From assembly GCF_013299185.1 (NCBI RefSeq), contig NZ_JAAFKG010000009.1:81589-145588 (forward strand): DNA of 64,000 nucleotides, given 5' to 3'. Origin of the DNA: Microcoleus sp. bin48.metabat.b7b8b9.023 (GTDB lineage: Bacteria; Cyanobacteriota; Cyanobacteriia; Cyanobacteriales; Microcoleaceae). Positions 1 through 8,596 of this stretch are shown one piece after another; the stretch's first letter is position 1, and the number at the start of each line of letters is the position of its first letter. The notes under the pieces were generated by a model that saw only the letters and a list, made by a program, of their open reading frames with translations, had not been told where the DNA came from and searched no databases. The position numbers and the translations under genes are program-made.

Positions 1-480
1 GTTTCCGCCCCGAATGAGGTATTCGATCGCACTTCCGATAAATTCGACGAAGGAACTCTGTCATTCTGGCGCGATCGCAGTTTCATCGGTTCCCAACTCC
101 TGCAAGCAATGCCGGAACTATCACCAGTCGCCGAAATTGTCAAGCACAAACTCGAAAATTGGGACGGCAGCGGCAGGCCTGAGGGTTTGCGAGGCGAAGA
201 TATACCAATTGCTTCGCGGATTGTGGGGTTAGTCGCTTGTTTTCAAGATTTGACTCAACCGCGGGGCGATCGTCCGGCTTTGAGCTTGACAGAAGCTTTG
301 GAAAGGTGCCGGGAACTGTCGGGCACTCGGTTCGATCCGGCTTTGGTGGAAACTCTCGGGAATGTCGTCAGACTCGCAGATATGGGTTTGATGGAGTTAC
401 CCACCCGCCCCACCCAACTGCCTAATATCTGGTTGGAGGATTTGGGCGATCGCACGATCGCGGCAACTCCGGCATTGTAA
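1..480 (+). CDS. HD-GYP-like domain protein, C-terminal part, cut by window start
   Basis: The frame is open from base 1 and ends at a TAA, so the N-terminus lies outside the window. The visible 159 residues match the second half of an HD-GYP domain: the segment KLENWDGSGRPEGLRGEDIP is followed by a helix ending in SRIVGLVACFQDLT. HD-GYP enzymes are metal-dependent cyclic-di-GMP phosphodiesterases, often fused to response-regulator receivers. Here the HHExxDGxGYP signature reads KLENWDGSGRP, so both metal-binding histidines and the Tyr are lost, and the later VAD aspartate is also missing. I infer a catalytically inactive, perhaps ligand-binding, version. The upstream domain cannot be seen. 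Confidence 0.8.
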   Translation, partial: VSAPNEVFDRTSDKFDEGTLSFWRDRSFIGSQLLQAMPELSPVAEIVKHKLENWDGSGRPEGLRGEDIPIASRIVGLVACFQDLTQPRGDRPALSLTEALERCRELSGTRFDPALVETLGNVVRLADMGLMELPTRPTQLPNIWLEDLGDRTIAATPAL

Positions 481-572
481 TCGGCCAAACAGGGCATAGG
501 GCATGGGGCATAGGGCATTGGTAGCTTCATCCTTCTTCCTTCATCCTTCTTCCTTCATTTAACTAATGACCA

Positions 573-1166
573 ATGACTAACGACCTCGAAGCCATACGCC
601 AAGGCAAAATTCATATATTGGCCGGCATAGATTTAGCCGGCGCAAACTTAGCGGGAGCCGATCTCGCCGGTGCCGACTTATCTCAAGCCAACTTAACAGG
701 AGCTAACCTCGCCGGTGCTAACTTGCAGCGGGCGGTGCTGCGAGCAAACCTCCGCGGCGCAGACTTGAGCGGTGCTGACTTGCGCGGGGCAGATTTTCGG
801 AATGCTGACTTGCGCGGTGCTTCCTTTGCTAATGCTTTGGTGCGCGATGCAAGTTTTGGGGGTGCTTTTTTGACGGCGGCCTCGATCGGCAATTTGGATT
901 TGACCGGTGTCGATTTGCGGGGAGCCGATTTGCGGGGTGCTAATTTGGCTCGCGCCATCTTGCAGCAGGCAGATTTGAGCAATGCCAATTTGTCCGGCGC
1001 AGACTTGTCGGGAGCTGATTTAGAAGAAGCTATCCTGAATGGAGCCGTACTGCGCGGTGCTAACCTGACGGGGGCTAATTTGCTCTGTGCGGCGATCGAA
1101 CATACCGTCTGGGATGGAGCTTTGCTCGATCGCGCTTGTCTCCAAGGCACGCCCCTGAGTCCTTAA
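573..1166 (+). CDS. Pentapeptide-repeat protein
   Basis: This 197-residue protein is built almost entirely of A(D/N)LXX pentapeptide repeats, from about residue 18 to the end (for example AGADLAGADLSQANLTGANL). Such repeats fold into a right-handed quadrilateral beta-helix. There is no signal peptide, membrane segment or extra catalytic domain, so it is probably a cytosolic binding protein. Pentapeptide-repeat proteins are very numerous in cyanobacteria and most have no assigned function. A break in the pattern around residues 105-115 (FLTAASIGNLD) splits it into two coils. The ATG lies just after a short run of ATGAC repeats, and other starts are not excluded. Confidence 0.9.
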   Translation: MTNDLEAIRQGKIHILAGIDLAGANLAGADLAGADLSQANLTGANLAGANLQRAVLRANLRGADLSGADLRGADFRNADLRGASFANALVRDASFGGAFLTAASIGNLDLTGVDLRGADLRGANLARAILQQADLSNANLSGADLSGADLEEAILNGAVLRGANLTGANLLCAAIEHTVWDGALLDRACLQGTPLSP

Positions 1167-1293
1167 ATTTCCAAAATGTTACTTTCAAGGCAGACAAAAA
1201 ACAACTTCTGCTTATAAAGTGAATAAGCACAAGCTATTTTAACATTTCTTAATGAGAGGTTATAATAGCTACTGTAGATGAGCAAACGAATAA

Positions 1294-2049
1294 ATGGTAG
1301 CAGCTTTGTTTAGCGGTACATCCTTTCAAGGTCAAAGTGGCGATCGCCTTGTCAGCAAAGTAGCAGGAGCTGCGATCGCAGCCTTATTCAAACGTTCTGA
1401 AAAGGCAGAAGCCAACATCCGAGTCGAACCTGTGGCCAAACTCTTGCAGGGAAGCATCGACGGTTTCGACTTCGTTGGCAAAGGTATGTTGATGTATAAC
1501 GGCCTCCGCATAGAAGTGATGGAACTCTACTTGCAAGCACTCTCCATTGATTTTGGGGCGATTTTTGCAGGTCAAGTCAAATTGCGGCAGCCTACCCAGG
1601 CAAATATGCGAGTAGTATTAAGCCGATCGGATTTAACCACCTCATTCAATACACCTTTTGTAGTTGAAAAACTCCAAAAGCTGAAATACCAAGAGCAATC
1701 TCTGTACTTTCAAAACACTGAAGTCAGCTTCGGAACAGACAAATCAATTCGGCTTCAGTCCGACATTACGATCGGCCAGAACAGCGAACCAGTCAAAATA
1801 GATATTACAGCTCAATTGCAAGTAGAAGACCGGCGCAAAATCCAATTTGTCAGCGTTACTTACGGCGGTGACGGGCAAGCAGTAGACTTGGCTCAAGCTA
1901 TAATTGCCCACGTAAATAACTTGCTAGACTTAGACAAATTTGCCTTAGAGGGCACTCAACTGCGAGTAGATCGCTGTCGAGTTCAAAACGACGAACTGGT
2001 TTTTTACGGTTGGGCTGGCATCGAACAGTTTCCCAAAGGAAAGCGCTAA
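1294..2049 (+). CDS. DUF2993 (LmeA-like) protein
   Basis: The 251-residue product matches the cyanobacterial DUF2993 family, related to mycobacterial LmeA, a phospholipid-binding protein with a TULIP-like fold. Supporting features are the SKVAGAAIAALFKRSEKAE start, alternating beta segments with the phrase DFVGKGMLMYNGLRIEVMEL, and a C-terminal beta region LRVDRCRVQNDELVFYGWAG. No signal peptide is obvious, unlike secreted LmeA, so location at a membrane surface is only a guess. The gene stands alone; a strong hairpin terminator follows about 60 bases after the stop. Confidence 0.8.
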   Translation: MVAALFSGTSFQGQSGDRLVSKVAGAAIAALFKRSEKAEANIRVEPVAKLLQGSIDGFDFVGKGMLMYNGLRIEVMELYLQALSIDFGAIFAGQVKLRQPTQANMRVVLSRSDLTTSFNTPFVVEKLQKLKYQEQSLYFQNTEVSFGTDKSIRLQSDITIGQNSEPVKIDITAQLQVEDRRKIQFVSVTYGGDGQAVDLAQAIIAHVNNLLDLDKFALEGTQLRVDRCRVQNDELVFYGWAGIEQFPKGKR

Positions 2050-2107
2050 GCCTCAGCGTGCTGAGCTTGGCCGACAAATCAGATTAGCTGGAAAAATTTT
2101 ATAGCTT

Positions 2108-2138
2108 AGCAAAACTACCCGCCCCGGCGGGTTTTGCT
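2108..2138 (+). terminator. Rho-independent-type terminator after the DUF2993 gene
   Basis: A long inverted repeat, with outer arms AGCAAAAC and TTTTGCT and inner arms ACCCGCC and GGCGGGT around a CC loop, is followed by T-rich DNA (TATTTT). It lies about 60 bases past the preceding stop. Confidence 0.75.
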
Positions 2139-2181
2139 ATTTTAGCCACAGTTTTTCAGCTCTGGTGTTGCTAGCTTCATT

Positions 2182-2224
2182 CAGTTGACAGTTGACAGTT
2201 GACAGTTGACAGTTGATAGTTGAC
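2182..2224. repeat. Heptamer tandem repeat (TTGACAG)n
   Basis: About six consecutive copies of TTGACAG/TTGATAG. The same heptamer, in one orientation or the other, recurs at about 29421, 34098, 50930 and 52300. Such short tandemly repeated heptamers are a known feature of cyanobacterial intergenic DNA. Confidence 0.95.
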
Positions 2225-2340
2225 CGCTTGAGGGCAACCTCTACCCTCAAGTCCGAGGATGGAAGTAATGAACCGTCTGATTTTAATTTCTACGCCAAAC
2301 AAGCGAGGCTTTCAACCAATTATTTCTGGTAAAGTCTCTC
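2225..2340 (+). repeat. Dispersed element, copy A
   Basis: A ~110-bp sequence with cores GTCCGAGGAT, GTCTGATTTTAATTTCT and GCTTTCAACCAATT that recurs at 34140-34250 (+) and 50815-50935 (-). In each case TTGACAG heptamers abut the left side. It resembles the left-end region of tnpB-type elements (TTTAGTCCAGGGATGAAAG occurs upstream of the tnpB at 44523), so it may be a non-autonomous end fragment. The rest of the gap to the next gene (2341-2701) shows only AT-rich DNA and a weak GAAACCGGGTTT/AACCCGG pair. Confidence 0.75.
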
Positions 2341-2701
2341 TGTATTCCGGCGTATTTCCAGAACTAAGCTTTAAGGGATTTAATTTGTCAGCAATTGCTG
2401 ACTTAAATACTTTTGAGTGAGAATTGATAGCGCGCCATCAAGCTTCAATTTAAGTGCAATAAAGTACCTGTGCAAAGTCGCTTATTCCCTGGGATTCTAA
2501 CTCTCGCCTCAAAATCAGCACTCAGGTTGAGGCGATCGCCCAAATAGTCTTGATAAAGTTAGAGTATCTTGGAGACAGAAACCGGGTTTAAGGGACAAAA
2601 TTATCTGGTGAGGGGCGATCGCGAAGATCGAAGAACCCGGTAAATGAGAGTCACAACGACGCAAGTCCTATTAAAAAATAAATAACCCATAAAGAGGAAA
2701 A

Positions 2702-2992
2702 ATGCTTGGATTTTATTTATTTGGTCTCTACCTCGCAGTCTTGTCCGTATTTGCCGGGCCCAGCCGCCGCAGCCAGGAGAAATGGTGGGTAGAAATCATC
2801 ACAGATTTCCCCTACTGTACCTACTATTTTGGCCCCTTCGACACCGACAAAGAAGCCTCCAGCAATACTCCAGGCTACATCGAAGACTTGGAAAGCGAGG
2901 GAGCCAAAAGACTTAGCATCCGCATCAAACGATGCCATCCTTCGGATCTCACCATCTGCGAAAGTGAATTCTCAGAGGGTATTGCTGCTTAA
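2702..2992 (+). CDS. DUF1816 small protein, copy 1
   Basis: This 96-residue protein starts with a hydrophobic segment (LGFYLFGLYLAVLSVF) followed by the DUF1816 core: WWVEIITD, TYYFGPF, EAS, GYIEDLESEGAKRLSIRIK. The family is small, cyanobacteria-specific and of unknown function. The start is supported by GAGGAAAA just before the ATG. A paralogue with the same plan lies 0.8 kb downstream (3787-4059); the two are separated by palindromic repeats, so they look like a tandem duplication later invaded by repeats. The N-terminal hydrophobic stretch may be a membrane anchor. Confidence 0.8.
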   Translation: MLGFYLFGLYLAVLSVFAGPSRRSQEKWWVEIITDFPYCTYYFGPFDTDKEASSNTPGYIEDLESEGAKRLSIRIKRCHPSDLTICESEFSEGIAA

Positions 2993-3012
2993 TAATTTTG
3001 ATAGTTCAGACT

Positions 3013-3084
3013 GCCGAAACCGGGTTTTTTGACTTAAATACTCCCTCTATCGTGAGAAGTATCGGTTAAAAACCCCGGTTTCTG
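3013..3084. repeat. Inverted GAAACCGGG/CCCCGGTTTC repeat
   Basis: Arms GAAACCGGGTTTTT and AAAAACCCCGGTTTC about 40 bases apart, just after the DUF1816 stop. It belongs to the same repeat class as the array at 27223-27815 and could act as a 3' hairpin. Confidence 0.7.
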
Positions 3085-3130
3085 CGCGTCAATAGTTCGT
3101 CCTATCAAATCCGATAGATGACGATAACAA

Positions 3131-3424
3131 AAACGGTTTGTAGTGCGGACTTAAGTCCGCAACTAGAGAGCGGACTCAAGTCCGCGCTACGAACAAAACT
3201 GCGGTTCGTAGTGCGGACTTAAGTCCGCAGCCAGAGAGCCGACTCAAGTCGGCGCTACGAACAAAACTATAACAAAAACGGTTCGTAGTGCGGACTTAAG
3301 TCCGCAGCCAGAGAGCCGACTCAAGTCGGCGCTACGAACAAAACTATAACAAAAACGGTTCGTAGTGCGGACTTAAGTCCGCAGCCAGAGAGCGGACTCA
3401 AGTCCGCGCTACGAACAAAACTGT
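3131..3424. repeat. Four tandem palindromic units (GTAGTGCGGACTTAAGTCCGC family)
   Basis: Four units of about 70-77 bp. Each begins GGTT(T/C)GTAGTGCGGACTT, has two nested palindromes (GCGGACTTAAGTCCGC and GCGGACTCAAGTCCGC or GCCGACTCAAGTCGGC) and ends GCTACGAACAAAACT. In two units both arms of the second palindrome have changed together (GCGGAC/GTCCGC to GCCGAC/GTCGGC), so pairing is kept. Single units of the family occur at 14684, 28762, 36398 and 41905. Confidence 0.95.
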
Positions 3425-3786
3425 ACAGATATCCGTTCAGTTTGAGTTTTCAATTATCCAAAAAGAGAAATATAAATCGGAAGAAGGAAGGCGAAATCTT
3501 CCACAACGGTTTCAGCAATTAAAAACTTTCTCATCGTCGGGCGTGGCTGCCATAACTCAAGCCTCAACAATAAAAATAAGCATCATTTTATTCTAGTTGT
3601 TGCTTTGCGGATTTTTTGGTAGATGTCATTAAAACTCAGCCTTTTCTCCACCAAAATGCTGATGCTGACCAGCATGAACTCTCAACAATTACGGCCGTTA
3701 AATCAGCACTGAGGATGAGTCGATCGAGCTATTCGTCCTGCTAACTTAAGGACAGTAAAAACTACTTGACTGCGGGGACACCTACT
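3425..3786. other. Intergenic DNA before the second DUF1816 gene
   Basis: I see no convincing gene here. There is AT-rich DNA and possible leader sequence for the following gene, but no clear promoter or riboswitch. Confidence 0.5.
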
Positions 3787-4059
3787 ATGTTTGGACTTTA
3801 TATATTCGGTATGTACGTCGCTGCTTTCTGGATACTCACTCAACCGATTGGTGGCAGTAGAAGTCGCGAGTGGTGGGTAGAAGTTGACACAGATTCACCC
3901 AAACGCACCTATTACTTTGGCCCTTACGAAAGCAAGGATGAAGCTTCTAATAGTACCAACGGCTACATCAAAGATTTGGAGAAGAAAGGAGCTAAAAAAA
4001 TTAGCATTAACATCAAGCAAGGTCGCCAACCCAGTCAGCTAACAGCTACTGATGAGTAA
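3787..4059 (+). CDS. DUF1816 small protein, copy 2
   Basis: This is a paralogue of the gene at 2702. From the ATG at 3787 the protein (91 residues) aligns end to end with copy 1: hydrophobic start FGLYIFGMYVAAFWIL, then WWVEVDTDSPKRTYYFGPYE, EASN and GYIKDLEKKGAKKISINIK. A TTG 21 bases upstream is in frame but would add residues absent from copy 1, so I take the ATG. Its function is unknown. The hydrophobic N-terminus suggests membrane association. Confidence 0.8.
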   Translation: MFGLYIFGMYVAAFWILTQPIGGSRSREWWVEVDTDSPKRTYYFGPYESKDEASNSTNGYIKDLEKKGAKKISINIKQGRQPSQLTATDE

Positions 4060-4235
4060 TATAGCAATCCTAAATGATTCATCAATATTTGTAGGGGTAG
4101 TGTCCCCGTGCCTACCCCCTATCTATCGGGGCAACCTGGCTCTTAAAGAACCCCTACAAGAATTATAAAAATGATGCAAGGATTGCTATATCATTTTTTC
4201 AAAATCGTGCAACGCCGTAATCGAGCGGGTGTGGC

Positions 4236-4524
4236 TCCCTTCTTCAATCTCTGGCATTTCAACTACAATCTAATAGCGACGCACTTTACACATTGGGTGG
4301 ACTAAACAACCCGGATTTTCAGTCTGCCCAACAATTTTCTTATAGCAACCTATTTTCTAACGGTCTAATATAGAGTTAGGTGTCACGGGTCAATTCGTAG
4401 AGTGCGCCGCCATTCTTAAATCTTTGGCATTTCATCTAGAATCTAATAGCGACGCACCTTACACATTGGGTGAACGAAACAAACCCAACAAATTTCTTGT
4501 AGCAACCTTTTTTCTAAACGGTAT
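4236..4524. repeat. Pair of ~110-bp imperfect direct repeats
   Basis: Two copies (about 4236-4366 and 4410-4524) share TCTTTGGCATTTCA/TCTCTGGCATTTCA, AATCTAATAGCGACGCAC, TTACACATTGGGTG and TAGCAACCT. They lie between the DUF1816 gene and the end of dnaJ. A separate AGGGGTAGTGTCCCCGTGCC-type motif sits near 4093. No coding content is visible. Confidence 0.8.
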
Positions 4525-4562
4525 TAGCCGATCGCACCAGTGGTTGCTTCTGAGAATTAAGA

Positions 4563-5579
4563 TTAAAGTGCCATCTGGTTTAAAGTGCTGCGGGGATTAA
4601 AAGTGCGATCGGCCTTGATTTTTTCGTAGCATTCGCGTTCTACAGCACTCAGTTCTTTCGGCGGGACGATCGCAATTTTGACCAACAAATCCGTGCGTTC
4701 GTCTTTCTTCGGTTTCGGCCATCCCTTCCCGCGCAACCGCAAAGACTGACCCGATCGCATTCCTGCGGGAAATTTTACAGTTATCATACCTTCAGGCGCG
4801 AGCACTTCAATAGAAGCTCCCAAAACCGCTTCATCTGGAGTTATCGGCACTTCGCAGACCAAATTATCTCCCTCAAACTGAAAGAAAGGGTGAGGCAAAA
4901 CTTCTAACTTTAGGTACAAATCTCCCTGCTGCTTCGTGTACGGGTCAATTTGACCTTTGCCTTTGACTCGAATTTTGCTGCCGGTTTTCACTCCCGCAGG
5001 TATTGAAACTTCACCAGTAGCGACTCGCTTGGAAGTTCCCCGAAATGCTTCCCCCAGAGTCAGCGAAATTGTCACCTCAGTGTCGCGAGTACCTCCGGCG
5101 CTGCGGTTATCGTAGCCAGCGAAATCTTCAAATCCGCCAAAACCAGTAGGCCCGCCGGTGCCGGTGCGCTGGCTGCTGTAATTCCACTTGCTGCTGCGGC
5201 TGCTACTACTACCTCCACTGCTAGCTGCGCGCCCCAGCAAGGCATTAATAAATTCGTCAAAACTGCCGTACTGGCTGAAGTCAACGCCACCAAAGTCTAC
5301 ATTCGTAGCGCCTGAGCCCGGCCATCCGCTGGGAGTTGCCGCCGCTTGCTTCCAGTATTGACCGTATTGGTCGTATTTTTTGCGTTTTTCTGGATCTGAA
5401 AGCACTTCGTAAGCTTCGTTTACTTCTTTAAAACGAGCTTCGGCTTCTTTGTTCCCGGGATTCATATCCGGGTGATATTTCCGGGCTAGTTTGCGAAAAG
5501 TTTTTTTAATTTCGTCAGAGCTGGCGGTTTTGTTGAGTCCCAAAATAGCGTAATAGTCTTTAAAATCTGTTGCAGCCAT
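4563..5579 (-). CDS. DnaJ/CbpA-type co-chaperone without zinc finger
   Basis: A J domain occupies residues about 8-72 with the HPD motif (KYHPDMNPG), which stimulates Hsp70 ATPase. A Gly/Ser-rich linker (about 75-165) follows, then two DnaJ C-terminal beta-sandwich substrate-binding domains (from [20 protein letters not shown] to the end). The four CxxCxGxG zinc-finger repeats of type I DnaJ are absent, so this is a type II, CbpA-like protein (338 residues, normal length). It is probably cytosolic and works with one of the cell's DnaK proteins. No chaperone gene adjoins it. Upstream lies a simple-sequence region. Confidence 0.93.
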   Translation of the reverse strand: MAATDFKDYYAILGLNKTASSDEIKKTFRKLARKYHPDMNPGNKEAEARFKEVNEAYEVLSDPEKRKKYDQYGQYWKQAAATPSGWPGSGATNVDFGGVDFSQYGSFDEFINALLGRAASSGGSSSSRSSKWNYSSQRTGTGGPTGFGGFEDFAGYDNRSAGGTRDTEVTISLTLGEAFRGTSKRVATGEVSIPAGVKTGSKIRVKGKGQIDPYTKQQGDLYLKLEVLPHPFFQFEGDNLVCEVPITPDEAVLGASIEVLAPEGMITVKFPAGMRSGQSLRLRGKGWPKPKKDERTDLLVKIAIVPPKELSAVERECYEKIKADRTFNPRSTLNQMAL

Positions 5580-5587
5580 TAAGTAAT

Positions 5588-5850
5588 CCTCTCTTTATTA
5601 GTTATTAGTTGTTAGTTGTTACTTGTTAGTTGTTAGTTGTTACTTGTTAGTTGTTACTTGTTAGAAAGAATAAATCCCACATTAGCAGGATGGCGAATTA
5701 TAGCAACCGCGCCCGACGGTGAGGACGTTCTCGCGTTGCACCTCTTCCTTCTTCCTTCTTCCTTCTTCCTTCTTCCTTTTTCCTTCTTCCTTCTTCCTTC
5801 TGTTTACCCGCTCGCGAAGTCCAAGGGCCCTCTTCCTTCTTCCTTCTTCA
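5588..5850. repeat. Simple-sequence repeats: TTAGTTG heptamers and CTTCCTT tracts
   Basis: Bases 5593-5665 are repeats of TAGTTGTTAGTTGTTACTTG. Bases 5741-5850 are a long CTTCCTTCTTC tract. Reading frames across these are low complexity and not credible genes. Confidence 0.9.
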
Positions 5851-6425
5851 AATTATAGGTTATCAAAGTTTTGGACTCGATCGAGTTCGGTTGTTGCTTG
5901 CGGGACATCGCAATTTCCGCACCCCGCTGCTGTTGGAGATTTTGAGGAGTGCTACGTCTTCGCGATTTTGGTGTGGCTGCGATAGCTGAGGCGAACCCGG
6001 GAAAGCTGCTGCGGTTGTGGGCGCGATCGCCCGTTGGGTTGACTGCCACTGGCGATCGATCTTTTTTTACCGTGCGCGGTGCGATGGCTACTTCCTTAGC
6101 TTACGCCTACGAACTTTTCTTTCTTTAGCTTTTCGCTCAATGCAAATCCTAGCAGGTTCTCATCAGCAACTCCCGTCCAAATCTGCTACCTTAATTCTGA
6201 CTCAATTCTACCATCAAGCGTACATTAATTCAACAGCCTTTGGATATATTTTTTTCTGACACTACTGGTGCTATACTTTTTTATTTTAACACCACATCTA
6301 TACCTTTAAGTCATAAAATATAACAAAATATATCTGCTGTCTGTTAACTAGAGCACACACTTCAAAAAAAATTAAGATAAGATGGTAACTCAATAACTTA
6401 TTAACGTTACGAGGGTGATAACATC
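5851..6425. other. Long intergenic region upstream of the Cys-rich gene
   Basis: About 570 bases without a gene I can support. Short open frames run both ways but lack family resemblance and good starts. Bases 6240-6420 are very AT-rich and probably hold the promoter of the following gene. Confidence 0.5.
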
Positions 6426-6629
6426 ATGAATTATTTGCTAAGTTGGCCTTGCGGCTGCTGCGACGATTGGAAAGATAGTTCCGAAAGTTGTGTGATGCTA
6501 AGAAACGGGCAGCGCATTTGTCAGTCGTGCTACGAGCGCAAATACAAGAATCAGAAGCAATCCGCCAGACGCAGGCGATCGAACATACGCGTATCACCGC
6601 AGACCGTAACAGAGACTGTTCCTTATTAA
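6426..6629 (+). CDS. Small cysteine-rich, zinc-ribbon-like protein
   Basis: This 67-residue protein has two cysteine clusters, CGCC at residues 10-13 and CQSC at 33-36, with one more Cys between them (CVML). A highly basic tail (RKYKNQKQSARRRR) follows. The spacing suggests a small zinc-binding knuckle pair that may contact nucleic acid. The ATG follows GAGGGTGATAACATC, an acceptable ribosome site. I do not recognise the family. A longer frame on the other strand overlaps it completely but has no recognisable features. Confidence 0.55.
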   Translation: MNYLLSWPCGCCDDWKDSSESCVMLRNGQRICQSCYERKYKNQKQSARRRRSNIRVSPQTVTETVPY

Positions 6630-6713
6630 TGCGCCTGAGTTTGAATGAAGCCAAATATTTCGACAGCCTTGCACCAACAGTTGCAATTAATAATGAAGTA
6701 AAAAAAATCATCA

Positions 6714-6850
6714 GTCATCAGTCATCAGTCATCAGTCATTGGTTATCTGTCACTAATTTATTTATTTATCATCAGTCACTGGCTGACAGATAACTGATTT
6801 TAACTTAAAAAACTAATGACTGACGACTAATGACTAATGACTAATAACTA
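6714..6850. repeat. TCAGTCA and CTAATGA simple repeats downstream of glgC
   Basis: Runs of TCAGTCATCAGTCA and later ACTAATGACTAATGACTAA fill the space between two convergent genes. Similar CTAATGA runs occur at 18110-18210. Confidence 0.85.
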
Positions 6851-8137
6851 AATGATAGTTCCATCAGGAATCGTGGCGTTTTTCAGGACTACGACAATGC
6901 CGCTGCGGATGTAAAAACCTTGGTTTTCGCGGTTGGCTTCTTCCACTCGGTCTTTATTAATGATTTGAACGTTCCGGCCGATGCGGGCATTTTTGTCCAC
7001 AATCGCGCGGCGAATTGTAGTATCTGCACCGATACCGAGGGCGACACCACCGTGGTCTAAACTCGAATGCCGTTCCGCGTCGGGTTCGTAGAAGTCAGCA
7101 CCCATAAGCAGGCTATCTTGAATCGTACATCCAGCTTCAATGCGCGCTCGAACTCCCAACACAGAATGGTCAATGCGGCACTGTTTGAGAATGCAGCCTT
7201 CAGCAATAATTGATTCCGTCACGTGAGTATCTAAAAGCTTAGTCGGCGGCAAGAAACGCGGGCGAGTATAAATCGGCGCATTTTCATCGTAGAAACTGAA
7301 AGGAGGCTTAGGCTGTTTTGTCAGCGCCAAGTTAGCATCATAAAAAGCCTCAATGGTTCCGATATCTTCCCAATAATCGTCAAACAAATAAGCTTGAACG
7401 TTGTGGTCTTTTGAAGAATTCGGAATAATCTCTTTACCAAAATCAGTTTGGTTGGGAGATTCTTTCAGGAGTTTAATCAGAACTTCTTTTTTGAAGACGT
7501 AAATCCCCATCGAAGCAATGTAAGGACTTTCCTGAGCCTGCTGCGGTGTCAGTCCCAGTTTAGTAGTATCCACCTGCATTTGTTTGAGCGCATCGCCTTT
7601 TGGCTTTTCGCTGAAAGAAATAATGCGGCCGTTGTCGTCGATTTTCATCAAACCAAAATCCGAGGCCCGCTTCTCGTCCATCGGCAAAACGGAGAGGGTG
7701 ATATCGGCATTGGTTTCGCGGTGTCTATCGACAAACTTCTGGTAGTCCATGCGGTAGAGGTGGTCGCCTGACAGAATCAAGTATTCGTCAACGTCCCACT
7801 GTTCTAGCAGCGAAAGATATTGGCGAACTGCATCCGCTGTCCCTTGAAACCAGTTGGGGTTTTCCTGAGTTTGCTGGGCGGCGAGTACCTCGACAAATCC
7901 CTCGGTGAAGCCAGAAAACTGGTAAGTGCGAGAGATGTGGCGGTTGAGGGATGCCGAGTTGAATTGGGTGAGGACGTAAATTTTGACTATTTGCGAGTTG
8001 ATGCAGTTGCTCACAGGAATATCGATGAGGCGATATTTACCTGCGAGGGGAACTGCGGGTTTGGCTCGCAGTTTGGTTAGGGGGTAAAGGCGGGTGCCTA
8101 CACCGCCACCGAGGATGATGGCTAAGACTTTTTTCAA
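6848..8137 (-). CDS. glgC: Glucose-1-phosphate adenylyltransferase (ADP-glucose pyrophosphorylase)
   Basis: This enzyme makes ADP-glucose from ATP and glucose-1-phosphate, the committed step of glycogen synthesis. The 429-residue length is normal. The N-terminal nucleotidyltransferase domain has [20 protein letters not shown] (residues about 10-29) and the sugar-phosphate loop [15 protein letters not shown]-terminal left-handed beta-helix carries [14 protein letters not shown] hexapeptides and the [11 protein letters not shown] region near the end. In cyanobacteria the enzyme is allosterically activated by 3-phosphoglycerate. The gene stands alone on the minus strand. Confidence 0.97.
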   Translation of the reverse strand: MKKVLAIILGGGVGTRLYPLTKLRAKPAVPLAGKYRLIDIPVSNCINSQIVKIYVLTQFNSASLNRHISRTYQFSGFTEGFVEVLAAQQTQENPNWFQGTADAVRQYLSLLEQWDVDEYLILSGDHLYRMDYQKFVDRHRETNADITLSVLPMDEKRASDFGLMKIDDNGRIISFSEKPKGDALKQMQVDTTKLGLTPQQAQESPYIASMGIYVFKKEVLIKLLKESPNQTDFGKEIIPNSSKDHNVQAYLFDDYWEDIGTIEAFYDANLALTKQPKPPFSFYDENAPIYTRPRFLPPTKLLDTHVTESIIAEGCILKQCRIDHSVLGVRARIEAGCTIQDSLLMGADFYEPDAERHSSLDHGGVALGIGADTTIRRAIVDKNARIGRNVQIINKDRVEEANRENQGFYIRSGIVVVLKNATIPDGTII

Positions 8138-8596
8138 GGAACTTTCTCCCTAGGGTCGATTAACTCTCCAAGTCCAGTGTCGGATGGTGAGGGCTTCTTG
8201 ACAAGGGGGGGAGCGAGGAAGTTTTGAGTTTTGAGTTTTGAGCGATCGAGTTATGAGTTAAAATACCCAGGAATAAATTATGGGGAGGTAAACTACCCCT
8301 AAAGCTGGTTTCGCCATCCGCGGGTTCGCTTTCTTCAATTCTTCAATTTTTCAAATCTCAAATCGATTGACGGTAATTTTTGGTGGTATTGCCAATGAAT
8401 GAAGAGCAAACATATCTGATGAGTTAGTCGCTCGGTATTTACCGTACCAGAAATAGGTAAAGTAGATCGTGGAATAGTTTCAGTTAATGCGTATGGAATA
8501 TATGAAAATATAACTTTCCCATTAATTTTTCAATTATTTAAACTTTTATTCTTCTGATTAATCTGGGCTTATTTCTTACTTTTTCAATCCGGATAG
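8138..8596. other. Intergenic: glgC upstream region
   Basis: No gene is visible in these ~460 bases. A GTTTTGAGTTTTGAG repeat lies near 8222. The region should hold the glgC promoter and the 3' end of the four-gene operon at 8597-12825, but I cannot place a promoter with confidence. Confidence 0.5.

Noticed and set aside
683..1150. Minus-strand frame opposite the pentapeptide gene
   Set aside because: Its repetitive Lys/Ser/Ala/Pro sequence is the antisense of the pentapeptide repeats.
5637..5985. Ser/Phe/Leu-rich frames in the CTTCCTT tract
   Set aside because: Low-complexity translations of simple-sequence DNA.
6424..6711. Minus-strand frame across the Cys-rich gene
   Set aside because: It has no motif or ribosome-binding site, whereas the plus-strand frame has paired Cys clusters and a plausible start.
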